Assembly: GCF_039994875.1 (NCBI RefSeq)
Contig: NZ_CP121196.1
Span: 4,650,001 to 4,714,000, forward strand
Origin: Telmatobacter sp. DSM 110680
GTDB taxonomy: Bacteria; Acidobacteriota; Terriglobia; Terriglobales; Acidobacteriaceae
DNA length: 64,000 bases
Direction: 5' to 3'
Shown: piece after piece, positions 46,091-55,608 of the stretch
Layout of the letters: every line of letters begins with the position of its first letter
How positions within the stretch are numbered: the first letter of the stretch is position 1
The notes under the pieces: generated by a model
The model's database searches: none
What the model was told of the DNA's origin: nothing
Seen by the model: the letters and a program-made list of their open reading frames with translations, nothing else
Program-made: the position numbers and the translations under genes

Positions 46091-46819
46091 TCAATTCAGC
46101 GAGAATCCCTCTCCCAGGTAGATGCGCCGAACCTCTACATCGTTCCCTAGTTCATGAGGGGTGCCGGCACGAAATATCCGCCCCTCGGCAATGATATAGG
46201 CGCGGTCGGTTACGCTCAATGTTTCCCTCACGTTATGGTCGGTAATGAGGATCCCGATTCCGCTCGATTTGAGGTCGAAGATGATCTTCTGCAATTCCAG
46301 CACGGCGATGGGATCGATCCCGCTGAAGGGTTCATCCAGCAAGATGAAATTTGGTTGAATGCACAACGACCGGGCGATCTCAACGCGCCGGCGCTCGCCT
46401 CCAGAGAGGGCATAGCCGCGTGTGCCGCGAATGTGGCCCAGACTCAACTGCGCGATCAGACGCTCCGCTCGCGATTTCCGCTCCCGCGTATCCAGCGCCT
46501 GCGCCTCAAGCACCGCCATGATATTTTCTTCCACCGTCAATTTGCGGAAGACCGACGGCTCCTGCGGCAGGTAGCTGATGCCGTAGTTCCGCGCTCGGAG
46601 GTACATCGGCAGCCGGGTAATGTCGTTGTCGTCCACCATGATGCGTCCTGTCTCGGGCGCCACCAGGCCTACGATCATGTAAAAGCTCGTTGTCTTGCCG
46701 GCACCATTCGGCCCCAGCAGCCCGACCACCTCGCCCCGCGAGATATTCAGGTTTACTCCCCGGACTACCTGGCGGCCCTTGTAGGACTTGCCGATTCCTT
46801 CAGCGATCAGTGTTTCCAT
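46091..46819 (-). CDS. lptB: LPS export ABC transporter ATPase
   Basis: LptB powers LPS extraction from the inner membrane with LptF/G. The 242-residue product has Walker [12 protein letters not shown], the Q-loop near [19 protein letters not shown], the [15 protein letters not shown] signature, Walker [14 protein letters not shown] and the switch His in TDHNVRE. It is followed by rpoN after 138 nt and preceded by the LptC-LptA-type gene after 31 nt. lptF/lptG are not in the window. Confidence 0.97.
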   Translation of the reverse strand: METLIAEGIGKSYKGRQVVRGVNLNISRGEVVGLLGPNGAGKTTSFYMIVGLVAPETGRIMVDDNDITRLPMYLRARNYGISYLPQEPSVFRKLTVEENIMAVLEAQALDTRERKSRAERLIAQLSLGHIRGTRGYALSGGERRRVEIARSLCIQPNFILLDEPFSGIDPIAVLELQKIIFDLKSSGIGILITDHNVRETLSVTDRAYIIAEGRIFRAGTPHELGNDVEVRRIYLGEGFSLN

Positions 46820-46850
46820 CTAGCTCTCGGGTTGTTCTAAAAACACCCAA

Positions 46851-49310
46851 CTACTTTGGCGCCGTGGTTACGGTCGTCGTTTTGCGTCCGTCGCCTTCGA
46901 TACTGACGCTATCATCGCGACTATTGAAAATCAAAGCTTGCCCCGTTACTGTTCTGCGCGTTGCGTCGGTCAAACGCGGCGGCGCAGCGGCTGTACCTGT
47001 AAGCACATAGTTGCCAGTATCACTTGTATAGACGAGTTGTTCGCCGACCCCGCGACGCCCCTCTGAAGAAATCTGCACGTGTCCGGTCGAGGTCATCCGA
47101 TCCACCTGCCCGGGAGCGCCGTCTTTGCCAGCGTGATTTCCTGGCGCCAGCAGAATGAGCTCGAGTTCATTTGAAGTTGTCGTTGCGTCGGCGGTACTGG
47201 ATACTACGCTTCCCACGGCACCTGCACGCATCACTGCTTTGCGTTCTGCGCTCGAATACTTCAAGTCGCCCCCACGCACGCTGATTACGGAAGGCTCGTT
47301 CCTCTTTTGCGCACTCTGCTTGCCTGGAATGGCTGCGGTCGCACTGACAAGAGTCACCTGCACCGGATTTTTGCTGTCTTTGCTCTGCGCGGTAAGCGTC
47401 TGCCTGGTCCGATCGAGCACGATTACCGGGGCAAGCACAGAGTTTCCCTGCTGCCACAGCCGCGCACCGCCCTTGAATGTTGCTGCACCGGTCGATCTCT
47501 GCAACTCTGCTTGCTGCGCGACAACATGCGCCGGACCCTGCACGCCAAAGTTTCCGGTCATGCCGCTTTTGCCTGGGCTCGTTCCACTTCCAGAGCCAGA
47601 TGCATCGCCCGTCCAGGTTGCCTTTACGTTGCCCAGCGCGAAAGCGTCGCCCGATTCCTGAGAGACGTTCAGTTTGTCTGCGGTCAATTGAAGCCCGCCA
47701 TCCGTCACCCGCGGATTCCCGGTCAGGTGCAATTGACCGGCATTGTCGTAGTCCGCATGGTTTGCAGTTGCGCGCAATTCAGATTGCGCAACACCAGCTT
47801 TCGCGGGAGGCTGCTGCGTCAGAATCACGTTGCCGTCGACGGTTGCCGATTCGATTTGCGTCTCGCCGCCAGTCCTACTTTGCTTTGCAGCCTCAGGCGC
47901 TTTTAGATGAGCCACCAGCACATCACCACTGGTCGTCTGCCGCGTTCCGGTCGGCGTAGTCTCGGTAATCGTGGTGTGGCCCTTGCCGGTGAGTGAGCTC
48001 AGCGAACCGTTTGGCCCGAAGACTCCCATCACATCGTCGGCCGACATCTTCTCAGGAGCGGCGGGTGCGTTGCTGCGCTGGCTCACGGCTTCCACGGTCA
48101 CACCGCCGGTGCCATGAATCGATACCAGTTCAACCTTGTTCTTGCCTGCGTTTCTGAAAGCCACATCCGCCACTGGAGAAATCCACGTCCGATGGGCGCG
48201 AACAGTTCCCTTCTCGGATCCGTTCTCTTCATCGCTCACAATCTGCACACCGCGCTCAAGATGCGCATTGCGCAGTTCTCCCTGTCTAGCGAACGCCAGT
48301 TCCATCGTCGGCGATGTTCCGTGAATATGGCGTCCGTTCTTCGCTGAATCGATCGTTACTCCGTCCTGCAAATGACCATGGGACGGCTGACTGTGTTCAT
48401 CGAAATTCAGCGTTGCAGTTGGCGCAGATAGTCGTCCGCCGGCGGATGTCGTCAGCGAGAATCCTTTCGTCGCGTCCAGCCGATCCGCAGATCCATCATC
48501 CCTGAAGTAGACTTTGGCCTGCTGCGCATTGGATACATCCTCGCGATAGTGCACGGTCGCAACCTGCAATTCACATGTCTGATCGTCGCGCTGGAAAACC
48601 GCATGCTGCGCAGATAAGGCGACTGGATCCGATCCACGCTGCACATTCAACTGCACCGCATGATCCAGCGCCAGCAGGCCATCGTGTGCGTCATACTTTG
48701 CGCCGATTGCACTGCCACTGCCCTGCGCAAGATTGAATTCTACTTTCTCGTTCGTAGAGGCCTCACCGCTGTTGCGATCGAAGATCAGACCGCTGGTCTT
48801 TACGTGAATCTCCCCGCTGGCCGCTGTCTGCGCAGCCGACGCGAGCGAGCCGCTCTTATTGCTTATTGCCTGGCTGGCACTTGCTTTGGGCGCAATTGCC
48901 GGAGCTACTGTCGGCTTGGTCAACGTGATTTCGACAGGACCCACGGCCCTTGCCATACCCTTGTTGGGATCGTACTCAAACTCGTCGCCCGCAATCCGGT
49001 CAACCCGGCTTCCATCCGCGGCATAAAGCTCGATGTTCACGTCGTGCAGTTGTAGAAACACCTTGCCGTCGCGCTTCAACTGCACCTGCTTCGAAGCCCG
49101 GATCTTATAGAGCATGTGGCCCCGCACTTCGTGCGAATACACAAAGCCGTTGGCCTCTTCCTGAATATTGAGCCCCAGTTTGGAAGGAAGGTCTTTGCGG
49201 ATGAATCTATTTTTGAATTTGGCGATGCCCAGGAACGCTCCCAGCGCGATCACCAGCAGCACTGCAGCCACCAGCACCAGCGTTCTCAAACGCTCGATCG
49301 TGAAGCGCAT
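46851..49310 (-). CDS. LptC-LptA/OstA-type fusion protein, periplasmic
   Basis: LptC and LptA form the periplasmic bridge for LPS. This 819-residue protein has one N-terminal membrane helix (about 9-30) and then an LptC-like domain (GFVYSHEVRGHMLYKIRASK, DVNIELYAADGSRVDRIAGD). Several OstA/LptA-type beta-taco segments continue to the C-terminus (such as LRATANHADYDNAGQLHLTG and STGHVQISSEGRRGVGEQLVYTSDTGNYVLTG). Classical LptC has about 190 residues and LptA about 180, so this is a large fusion. It is upstream of lptB, and its ATG lies one base after the previous stop. Confidence 0.85.
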   Translation of the reverse strand: MRFTIERLRTLVLVAAVLLVIALGAFLGIAKFKNRFIRKDLPSKLGLNIQEEANGFVYSHEVRGHMLYKIRASKQVQLKRDGKVFLQLHDVNIELYAADGSRVDRIAGDEFEYDPNKGMARAVGPVEITLTKPTVAPAIAPKASASQAISNKSGSLASAAQTAASGEIHVKTSGLIFDRNSGEASTNEKVEFNLAQGSGSAIGAKYDAHDGLLALDHAVQLNVQRGSDPVALSAQHAVFQRDDQTCELQVATVHYREDVSNAQQAKVYFRDDGSADRLDATKGFSLTTSAGGRLSAPTATLNFDEHSQPSHGHLQDGVTIDSAKNGRHIHGTSPTMELAFARQGELRNAHLERGVQIVSDEENGSEKGTVRAHRTWISPVADVAFRNAGKNKVELVSIHGTGGVTVEAVSQRSNAPAAPEKMSADDVMGVFGPNGSLSSLTGKGHTTITETTPTGTRQTTSGDVLVAHLKAPEAAKQSRTGGETQIESATVDGNVILTQQPPAKAGVAQSELRATANHADYDNAGQLHLTGNPRVTDGGLQLTADKLNVSQESGDAFALGNVKATWTGDASGSGSGTSPGKSGMTGNFGVQGPAHVVAQQAELQRSTGAATFKGGARLWQQGNSVLAPVIVLDRTRQTLTAQSKDSKNPVQVTLVSATAAIPGKQSAQKRNEPSVISVRGGDLKYSSAERKAVMRAGAVGSVVSSTADATTTSNELELILLAPGNHAGKDGAPGQVDRMTSTGHVQISSEGRRGVGEQLVYTSDTGNYVLTGTAAAPPRLTDATRRTVTGQALIFNSRDDSVSIEGDGRKTTTVTTAPK

Positions 49311-49311
49311 G

Positions 49312-49926
49312 TTAATTCGTCATGCCCAGGCGCGCAGCGAGCCTTTGCGCCAGGCTCTCGCCCAGTTCGCTCCACAGTAGCCGCGCCGTTGCGCCTGAGT
49401 CCTTCTCCACGGCAGTGGTTAGATCGATAAGCTGGCGGACATTCTCTTCAACATGCCGTGCCACAACAGAGTCCAGCTCAATTTCTTCATCGAGAAACGC
49501 GGCGTCGCTGCCAAAGTCAATGCGGATGTGACCGTCTTGTTCGTAAGCGCCATCATCAAACAGGGGCCCATACCCGGTCACGCGCACCATCCGCTGCTCC
49601 CGCGCCCAACGCGGCTCCGAAACAGCTGCGGATACTTCCGGCTCCCACAAACTCCAACCGATCTGAAATTCGTAGGCGTAGTCCTCATGCAACAGTTCAA
49701 GGGCGTCTTCTACCGCCAGGTTCGGTTCCAAACCCCGTTCTCCGCGTCCGTAAACTTTCTGGAAAATCGGGGATTCGCTCCACTTGACCGGCCAGACGGT
49801 TGCCGAATACACGCGCCCCTCGCCGCCGTGCTTCTCGAACGCTCCCAGCACCGCCGTCAGTTTCCCGGCCAACTCCGCGAGTCGCAGATTGGGGTACCAC
49901 AAACTCAGATAAAGTGTGTCTGCCAT
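49312..49926 (-). CDS. Hypothetical protein at the head of the lpt-rpoN cluster
   Basis: The 204-residue product has no signal peptide or membrane helix. It starts MADTLYLSLWYPN and has aromatic-rich middle strands (VYSATVWPVKWSESPIFQKVYG, YAYEFQIGWSLWEPE) and a C-terminal helical part (HVEENVRQLIDLTTAVEKDSG). No family is recognised. Its stop is one base before the LptC-LptA start, so it is co-translated with the LPS export genes. TACAAT lies 10 nt before its ATG on the minus strand, with no ribosome site at a normal distance. Confidence 0.7.
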   Translation of the reverse strand: MADTLYLSLWYPNLRLAELAGKLTAVLGAFEKHGGEGRVYSATVWPVKWSESPIFQKVYGRGERGLEPNLAVEDALELLHEDYAYEFQIGWSLWEPEVSAAVSEPRWAREQRMVRVTGYGPLFDDGAYEQDGHIRIDFGSDAAFLDEEIELDSVVARHVEENVRQLIDLTTAVEKDSGATARLLWSELGESLAQRLAARLGMTN

Positions 49927-50046
49927 TCCTATATAGATTGTAGACGCGTGCCGTCCCCCAACGATTCATCGCAGATCTGCCCTCACCCTGCGACCATTGA
50001 ATGCGAAAAGCATCCTAAGATGGGATTGCAAAGGAGTTTTTATCCG

Positions 50047-50925
50047 ATGACACAAACGCCAACCGCCGCCTCTGCCGCCGGAACCATTGTGCTTGGCGAC
50101 CTTACTGTGAATCGGCTCGGCTACGGAGCCATGCGCATCACCGGCAAAGGTGTTTGGGGACCGCCCGCCGATCATGATGCTGCGATTGCCACCCTGCGGC
50201 GCGCCGTCGAACTTGGCGTCAACTTCATCGACACCGCCGATTCGTATGGTCCCTTTGTCTCGGAAGAACTGATTGCCGAAGCCCTCGCGCCCTATCCCGA
50301 TGGCCTTGTCATCGCCACCAAGGGTGGTTGGCAACGTGTCGGTCCCGGCCAGTGGATTCACAATGCCAGCCCCAAGCATCTGGAAGAGGCCGTTGAAGGC
50401 AGCCTGAAGCGCCTGCGCCTCGACCGCATCGCGGTTTACCAGCTTCACATCCCCGATCCTGCCGTCTCGTTTGACGCGTCGATGGAAACCCTCGCCCGCC
50501 TGCGCGATGCCGGGAAGATTCAGCACGTCGCGCTTTCCAATGTGACGCTCGAACACCTCGAGAGAGCTCGCAGAATCGTCCCGATCGTTTCGGTCCAAAA
50601 TCGCTACAGCTTTGCTGATCGCGAGTGGGATTATCTGCTCGACCACTGTGAGAATAACGGCATCGCCTTCATCCCCTGGGCGCCGCTCGGGCAGAACCGC
50701 CAGGCTCACGACGTTTTAGATCGTGTGGCAAAGGACCTCAATGCGAAGCCGCTGCAGGTAGCGCTGGCATGGCTCTTAAAGCGCTCCCGGGCGATCCTGC
50801 CAATTCCGGGAACGTCATCGGTGGAGCACGTGGAAGAAAACATCGCGGCTGCTGCGCTCAAACTGCCAGACGCGATTTTCAAAGAACTATCCGCCGTGCA
50901 AGCGCCCCACGCTGTTCTCCGCTGA
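50047..50925 (+). CDS. Aldo/keto reductase
   Basis: The 292-residue enzyme reduces aldehydes or ketones with NAD(P)H. The catalytic tetrad is visible: Asp and Tyr in NFIDTADSYG, Lys in VIATKGGW, His in YQLHIPDP. NADP-binding residues lie in the C-terminal LPIPGTSSVEHVEEN. The start is the ATG at 50047, because AAAGGAG (50029-50035) lies between it and an earlier ATG at 50020. The substrate is unknown. It is divergent from the lpt-rpoN cluster. Confidence 0.92.
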   Translation: MTQTPTAASAAGTIVLGDLTVNRLGYGAMRITGKGVWGPPADHDAAIATLRRAVELGVNFIDTADSYGPFVSEELIAEALAPYPDGLVIATKGGWQRVGPGQWIHNASPKHLEEAVEGSLKRLRLDRIAVYQLHIPDPAVSFDASMETLARLRDAGKIQHVALSNVTLEHLERARRIVPIVSVQNRYSFADREWDYLLDHCENNGIAFIPWAPLGQNRQAHDVLDRVAKDLNAKPLQVALAWLLKRSRAILPIPGTSSVEHVEENIAAAALKLPDAIFKELSAVQAPHAVLR

Positions 50926-50986
50926 GAAGCCGGGGATGCTTTGCGCACGACCAGCCTCAACTGAAAATCGAAATCAAAATATGAAG

Positions 50987-51066
50987 TGTCATCCTGAGCG
51001 GAGCAGCCTGGGGCCCCATAGACGACATAGTCGCCTGTGGGGTAAGCAGAGCGAAGGACCTGCTTT
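50987..51066 (+). repeat. REP-like element with TGTCATCCTGAGCG edge and hairpin
   Basis: It starts with TGTCATCCTGAGCG (50987-51000), identical to a 14-mer at 59975-59988. Its core is a hairpin with CCCCATAGACGAC (51014-51026) facing GTCGCCTGTGGGG (51030-51042), with one mismatch and one G:T pair. It ends with GCGAAGGACCTGC. It fills the gap between the reductase and RNase T2 genes. Confidence 0.65.
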
Positions 51067-51109
51067 GGCATGCCGTTCAATCGATATGACCGCCTTCAAC
51101 GCTACCTGC

Positions 51110-51115
51110 TATCCT
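51110..51115 (+). promoter_or_regulatory. -10-like hexamer before the RNase T2 gene
   Basis: TATCCT ends 7 nt before the ATG at 51123 and no Shine-Dalgarno is present, which fits a leaderless transcript. Confidence 0.35.
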
Positions 51116-51122
51116 GCGCAGC

Positions 51123-51800
51123 ATGAAGTATGCGATTATCCCCGGCGCGTTTGCTCTTCTGCTGACCCTCAGCGCCTGCAAGGCCACACCTAACCCCGAC
51201 TCCACGTCTCCCAGTCCCTCGGCCGCTTCTGAACGCGCGCGTCCGCATGTTGCTACCGGTTCCGGCTTCGACTACTACCTGCTGAATCTATCGTGGTCGC
51301 CGGAGTTCTGCTACTCGCATCCCAACGCCGTCGAGTGCGGTTCGCACTCAACATTTGTATTGCACGGACTGTGGCCGCAGAACACCAGCGGCAGCTATCC
51401 GGAGAATTGTTCGAACGCGCCGGGACCTGCCGATCCGGCATCCTTCAGCGACATCTATCCCGACCAGGGCTTGCTCGAACATGAGTGGAAAACGCACGGT
51501 ACATGCTCGGGACTCGGAGCGAACGACTTCTTCACTACTGCGCGCACAGCCTACAAATCCGTAGTAATTCCGCCGGCGCTCAGCAGTCTTTCGTCGCAGA
51601 CATCGATGCCGCCCAGCGAAATCATCTCGCTTTTCACCAGCGCCAACCCCGGGCTCTCGCCAGACAGCATGGCGGTGAGTTGCGGAAACAATTTCCTGAC
51701 CGCCGTCGAGGTATGCCTCGACAAATCGCTGCATCCCATCGCCTGCGGGCCTATTCGCTCCTGCCGCGCCAACACGGTACGCATTCCGCCGCCGCGCTAG
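51123..51800 (+). CDS. Ribonuclease T2 family lipoprotein
   Basis: RNase T2 enzymes cut single-stranded RNA through a 2',3'-cyclic intermediate, outside the cytoplasm. The 225-residue protein has a lipoprotein signal ending LTLSAC (Cys19), then an Ala/Ser/Pro linker. The two active-site segments follow: FVLHGLWPQ (CAS I) and EHEWKTHGTCS (CAS II, Glu and His). Eight further cysteines could form disulfides. Both catalytic histidines are present, so it should be active. RNA scavenging is the probable role. Confidence 0.92.
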   Translation: MKYAIIPGAFALLLTLSACKATPNPDSTSPSPSAASERARPHVATGSGFDYYLLNLSWSPEFCYSHPNAVECGSHSTFVLHGLWPQNTSGSYPENCSNAPGPADPASFSDIYPDQGLLEHEWKTHGTCSGLGANDFFTTARTAYKSVVIPPALSSLSSQTSMPPSEIISLFTSANPGLSPDSMAVSCGNNFLTAVEVCLDKSLHPIACGPIRSCRANTVRIPPPR

Positions 51801-51833
51801 ATACACGAGGCAGTCAAATTCAATGGAGGAGTC

Positions 51834-52055
51834 ATGAAAGCTGCCACTGTTGTTGGCATTGTGTTGATCGTCGTCGGAATTGTGGGCTTCGCTCTTGGCG
51901 GTTTCAGCTTCACCCACGAAAAGAAGGATATTGACCTGGGGCCTGTTCAGGTCTCGCACAAGGAAACCAAGACTCTACCGATTTCCCCAATTCTCAGCAC
52001 TCTCTCCCTGGTCGCAGGCGTAGGCCTGGTCGTGGTAGGCGCACGGAAGAGCTAG
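51834..52055 (+). CDS. Small two-helix membrane protein (DUF3185-like)
   Basis: The 73-residue protein has two Gly/Val-rich helices (about 4-24 and 52-70) around a charged loop (EKKDIDLGPVQVSHKETK). GGAGGA (51825-51830) lies 3 nt before the ATG and belongs to a longer GGAGGAG. Such proteins are widespread and of unknown function. It lies 33 nt after the RNase T2 gene. Confidence 0.75.
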   Translation: MKAATVVGIVLIVVGIVGFALGGFSFTHEKKDIDLGPVQVSHKETKTLPISPILSTLSLVAGVGLVVVGARKS

Positions 52056-52090
52056 TGATGCTTATCTTCGAGATGTGAATCCCCATAATC

Positions 52091-52203
52091 GCCTGCCCTG
52101 AGCGAAGTCAAAGGGTCTGCTATTTGCACTGCATCAATCCACATGATCGAGGGTTGCCCCATCCATGACGCAGCTCCACCGCGGCATGGGTGGAAAAGCA
52201 AGA
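52091..52203 (+). repeat. REP-like composite element after the small membrane gene
   Basis: CCTGAGCGAAGTCAAAGG (from about 52097) resembles the sequence at 60152-60173. It is followed at 52151-52193 by the unit GGTTGCCCCATCCATGACGC ... GCGGCATGGGTGG, which has CCCATCCATG/CATGGGTGG complementary arms. Related units lie at 60036-60076, 60221-60261 and 61541-61590. Confidence 0.6.
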
Positions 52204-52226
52204 ATTTGTTAGCTGGCGTCTGAAAG

Positions 52227-54311
52227 CTACCCCGTCACGATCTCCGAGAAATCCGCAATCCCAGAGAACCCGCGCAGCACGCCGTCAATCAATCCGAGGT
52301 GGGCACCGCGTACGGCGGCATCGGGATCGAGCACCATCACCTTGTCGAAGAATGCGTCAACGACCGGCCGCAACGTGGCGATCTTCCCCAGCGCCTCGCC
52401 GTACGCGCGCTGGTGTCGCAGCTTAGCCACTTCGGGAGCAAGCGCCGTCGCAGCGTCGTGCAACTTCGCAGCTTCAGGCGAAAGGGTGACCGCACCGGGT
52501 GAACCAACGGCAAATCCCTTTTCAGCCGCCTGCCGCAGAATGTTGTTGATCCGCTTGAACGCCGCAGACACTGCTTCGAAGTCCGCCGAGGCCCGCGCCG
52601 CAGTCAACGCCTCAGCGCGTGCTATTGCGTCCCGCACATCATCGGCATCAGCAGCAAGCGTGGCATTCACCACATCATAGGCAAAACCGCGCACATCTTT
52701 TAAGTAGAAGTGTAGGCGCTCCCGCAGGAACGCCAGCACCGCGCGCTCGTTCTCGTCATCCGCCATAGCGGAATGCGCCACCTCGCTCAGCGTGAGCGGC
52801 AAGGACGACTCGGCGAGAATCTTCACAATCGCATTTGCCGCCCGCCGCAACGCAAACGGATCCTTCGAACCCGTCGGCTGCAAGCCAATGCCGAACATCG
52901 CCGCGATGGTCTGAATGCGATCGGTCAATCCAAGCAGTTGCCCCTCGACGGAAACAGGAATATTGTCTTCGGTCGAAGCCGGGGTGTACTGCTCGTAGAT
53001 CGCCAGAGCCACGTGCTCGCCCAGTCCCTGAGCCCGCGCATACAGTCCGCCGATGATCCCTTGAAGCTCGGTAAACTCCTTCACCAGTTCGGTCGTCAGA
53101 TCGGTCTTCGACAGCTTCACAGCAGTAAGGAGTGCCTTGTTGTCGCAAACCAATCCGGCATTATAAGCGTATTTTGCCAACGCATTCGCGGTATCCAGAT
53201 TCTCTTCCGTCTTCCAGTGATAAGAACCAAGTTCCTTCTGGAAGGTCACGTTCTTCAGGCTCTCCACGCGCTCGGCGAGCGGAATCTTCTGATCGAAATC
53301 CCAGAAGAAGCGCGCATCCTTGAATCGTGCGCGCAACACGCGCGCATTGCCGTGACGGATGATTGCCTGTCCCTCGTCGTCAGCGGTGGTGTTCAGCACG
53401 GCGAGAAAATGCGGAGCCAGCTTGCCCTGCGCATCTTCAACGGCGAAATATTTCTGGTGATCGCGCATCACCGTCACTAGTACTTCCTCGGGCAGGGCCA
53501 GGTACTCCGGCTCAAAGTCTCCGAGAATAACGGACGGCCACTCCGTCAGGTGGGTTACGGTTTCGACCAGGCCCTCATCTTCGCGCCAACGCGCGCCCGC
53601 CACTGACCGAGTCACTTTGTCCAGCGCCTTGCGAATCACCTGCCGCCGCTCGGCGACATCCACTAGCACCGAAGCACCCCGCAGAGTCTCGGCATATTCG
53701 CGCGCCGATCCAATCACCACCGGCGCATCTCCATGCAGGATCCGATGCCCCCGGCTAGCATTCACAGCCTTAATGCCTGCGATTTCGAGAGGCACTACGG
53801 CTGCATCCATCATTGCAACTATCCAGCGCACTGGCCGCACAAACCGCTCCGGCTTGTTGGCGCGCCAGTACATATTCTTTGCCCAGTAGAGAGCGAGGAC
53901 TTCTTTCGACAAATCCGCTGTCAGGATTTCTCCAGCAGTTTTGCCTGCACGCTTCACCGTCGCTCCGACGTATTCGCCTTTGGGCGTCGTCACCTTCTCC
54001 AGCGCATCAACTGCGACTCCAGCCTTTTTTGCAAAAGCTTCAGCGGCAGGCGTCGGGGTGTCATCTTTGAACGCCACCTTCCAAGATGGCCCGGTAACCT
54101 TCTCTTCCACATCCGCCTGAGCTGCACGCACGCCTTCGACAAGAACGGCAAGACGCCGCGGGGTCGAATAGGTCTTCACGTTGGCGCCTTCGTCGAGCAG
54201 GCGCTCGCGCGTAAGTAGATCGTGTACGCGCCGTCCAAGCTCCGCCTCGGCAGTTGCAATCATCCGGGCCGGAACTTCCTCCAGCCCAATTTCGAGTAAA
54301 AAGTCAGACAT
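52227..54311 (-). CDS. glyS: Glycyl-tRNA synthetase, beta subunit
   Basis: GlyS is the tRNA-binding subunit of the alpha2beta2 glycyl-tRNA synthetase. The 694-residue product has the N-terminal FLLEIGLEEVPARMI motif, the long GlyS body (ALYWAKNMYWRANKPERFVRPVRWIVAM, VMRDHQKYFAVED) and the C-terminal anticodon-binding domain (KVMVLDPDAAVRGAHLGLI). The ATG at 54311 was chosen over a TTG at 54317. It follows glyQ after 27 nt on the same strand. Confidence 0.97.
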   Translation of the reverse strand: MSDFLLEIGLEEVPARMIATAEAELGRRVHDLLTRERLLDEGANVKTYSTPRRLAVLVEGVRAAQADVEEKVTGPSWKVAFKDDTPTPAAEAFAKKAGVAVDALEKVTTPKGEYVGATVKRAGKTAGEILTADLSKEVLALYWAKNMYWRANKPERFVRPVRWIVAMMDAAVVPLEIAGIKAVNASRGHRILHGDAPVVIGSAREYAETLRGASVLVDVAERRQVIRKALDKVTRSVAGARWREDEGLVETVTHLTEWPSVILGDFEPEYLALPEEVLVTVMRDHQKYFAVEDAQGKLAPHFLAVLNTTADDEGQAIIRHGNARVLRARFKDARFFWDFDQKIPLAERVESLKNVTFQKELGSYHWKTEENLDTANALAKYAYNAGLVCDNKALLTAVKLSKTDLTTELVKEFTELQGIIGGLYARAQGLGEHVALAIYEQYTPASTEDNIPVSVEGQLLGLTDRIQTIAAMFGIGLQPTGSKDPFALRRAANAIVKILAESSLPLTLSEVAHSAMADDENERAVLAFLRERLHFYLKDVRGFAYDVVNATLAADADDVRDAIARAEALTAARASADFEAVSAAFKRINNILRQAAEKGFAVGSPGAVTLSPEAAKLHDAATALAPEVAKLRHQRAYGEALGKIATLRPVVDAFFDKVMVLDPDAAVRGAHLGLIDGVLRGFSGIADFSEIVTG

Positions 54312-54332
54312 AATCAATCTTTCTTTTGAACT

Positions 54333-54360
54333 TTAGCTTTAGCTGGCAGCTTGTTGCAGC
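54333..54360 (-). repeat. AGCT-type heptads at the glyQ stop
   Basis: In plus-strand reading TTTAGCTTTAGCTGGCAGC then TTGTTGCAGC shows AGCT units 6-7 nt apart. The repeat covers the glyQ stop and its last codons (QQAAS), as at the leuB end. Confidence 0.45.
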
Positions 54361-55298
54361 GCATAGGCTTTCGCCACACCTACTGCCAGTGCGCGAATCC
54401 GGCCGATGACGCCCACACGCTCCGTCACGCTGATGGCGCCACGCGCATCCAGAATGTTGAAAAGGTTCGAGCACTTCAGCGCCAGCTCATAGGTCGCCAG
54501 TAGCGGAAACCGCTTCTTCTCCGTCGCGCTCGCGGTCTCACTGGCCATCAACTCATTGGCGCGCTTCAGCAGGTCATGCGCTTCCGCTTCATACAATCTG
54601 AAGTGCTCCCACAGCTTCGGCACCTCGGCTTCTTCAAAGTTGTAAACCGAAAACTGAAGCTCTTCGGCCAGTCGCACTTCGCCGTAAGTCACTACCGCGC
54701 CCGTCTCCGGATCGCGCGCCCAGACGATGTCGTAGATCGAATCCGCATCCTGCAGAAACTGCGTGATGCGCTCGAGACCGTACGTCAGCTCCGCGCAGAT
54801 CGGGTCGAGATCCATCCCGCCACACTGCTGAAAATAGGTGAACTGGGTGATCTCCAATCCATCCAGCATCACCTGCCAACCCACGCCCCAGGCGCCACCC
54901 GCAGGCCACTCCCAGTTGTCTTCTTCGAACTTAATGTCATGCTTGGAGAGATTGATTCCAATCGCTTCAAGGGATTGAAGATATAACTCCTGCACATTCA
55001 CCGGCGGCGGCTTCAGAATGAGCTGAAACTGTGTGTGTTTGAATAGCCGATTCGGATTCTCGCCGTAGCGCCCGTCCGCCGGCCGACGCGAAGGCTGGGC
55101 GTATCCAACGCGGTAGGGCTTTGGCCCGAGCACCCGCAAAAATGTTTCCGGAGCCATCGTACCTGCGCCCACTTCCACGTCGTACGGCTGCTGCAGAACG
55201 CAGCCGCGCTCCGCCCAGAATCCCTGCAGGCGAAACAACAATTCCTGGAACGTCAGCGCTGGTTTTGATTGAGAAGATACTACCGATGTCGAAGCCAC
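54339..55298 (-). CDS. glyQ: Glycyl-tRNA synthetase, alpha subunit
   Basis: GlyQ is the catalytic subunit that adenylates glycine. The 319-residue product has the class II motif region: [22 protein letters not shown] near residue 30, [16 protein letters not shown], and [22 protein letters not shown] around residue 130. The start is a GTG at 55298. The C-terminus is written in AGCT-type heptads. It heads the glyQ-glyS operon and is divergent from the diguanylate cyclase gene. Confidence 0.97.
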   Translation of the reverse strand: MASTSVVSSQSKPALTFQELLFRLQGFWAERGCVLQQPYDVEVGAGTMAPETFLRVLGPKPYRVGYAQPSRRPADGRYGENPNRLFKHTQFQLILKPPPVNVQELYLQSLEAIGINLSKHDIKFEEDNWEWPAGGAWGVGWQVMLDGLEITQFTYFQQCGGMDLDPICAELTYGLERITQFLQDADSIYDIVWARDPETGAVVTYGEVRLAEELQFSVYNFEEAEVPKLWEHFRLYEAEAHDLLKRANELMASETASATEKKRFPLLATYELALKCSNLFNILDARGAISVTERVGVIGRIRALAVGVAKAYALQQAAS

Positions 55299-55608
55299 AA
55301 TATCTTGATCTCTTTCGCTGGAACTGAAGCCAGTTTACCAGTCAGCGCGGCAACTCTGGCGTTCATCGCAGCGGCTCTTGGGACCTTCCCGAGAAACGAT
55401 TGAGCACCCGCCAACACTATCTAGACGATTCCATGCTGGGGCCAAGTCAGGTGCAACCGGGTTCGCTCAGAACAAGATGTGTCAAAACCGGGCATCGCAG
55501 GCCACAAGGCAGGCCAGAGTGACCCTAAAGTCGCATGCCTATCCCCGTATTGCGTCTACTTCTGGCCGAACAACCTTCCTAAACTAGAAGTAATAAGGGG
55601 AACACCGC
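55299..55608 (+). other. Divergent intergenic region glyQ / diguanylate cyclase
   Basis: No gene is supported in this 310-nt stretch. It must hold the promoters of both divergent genes, but I see no clear -35/-10 pair, riboswitch or repeat. Confidence 0.5.
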
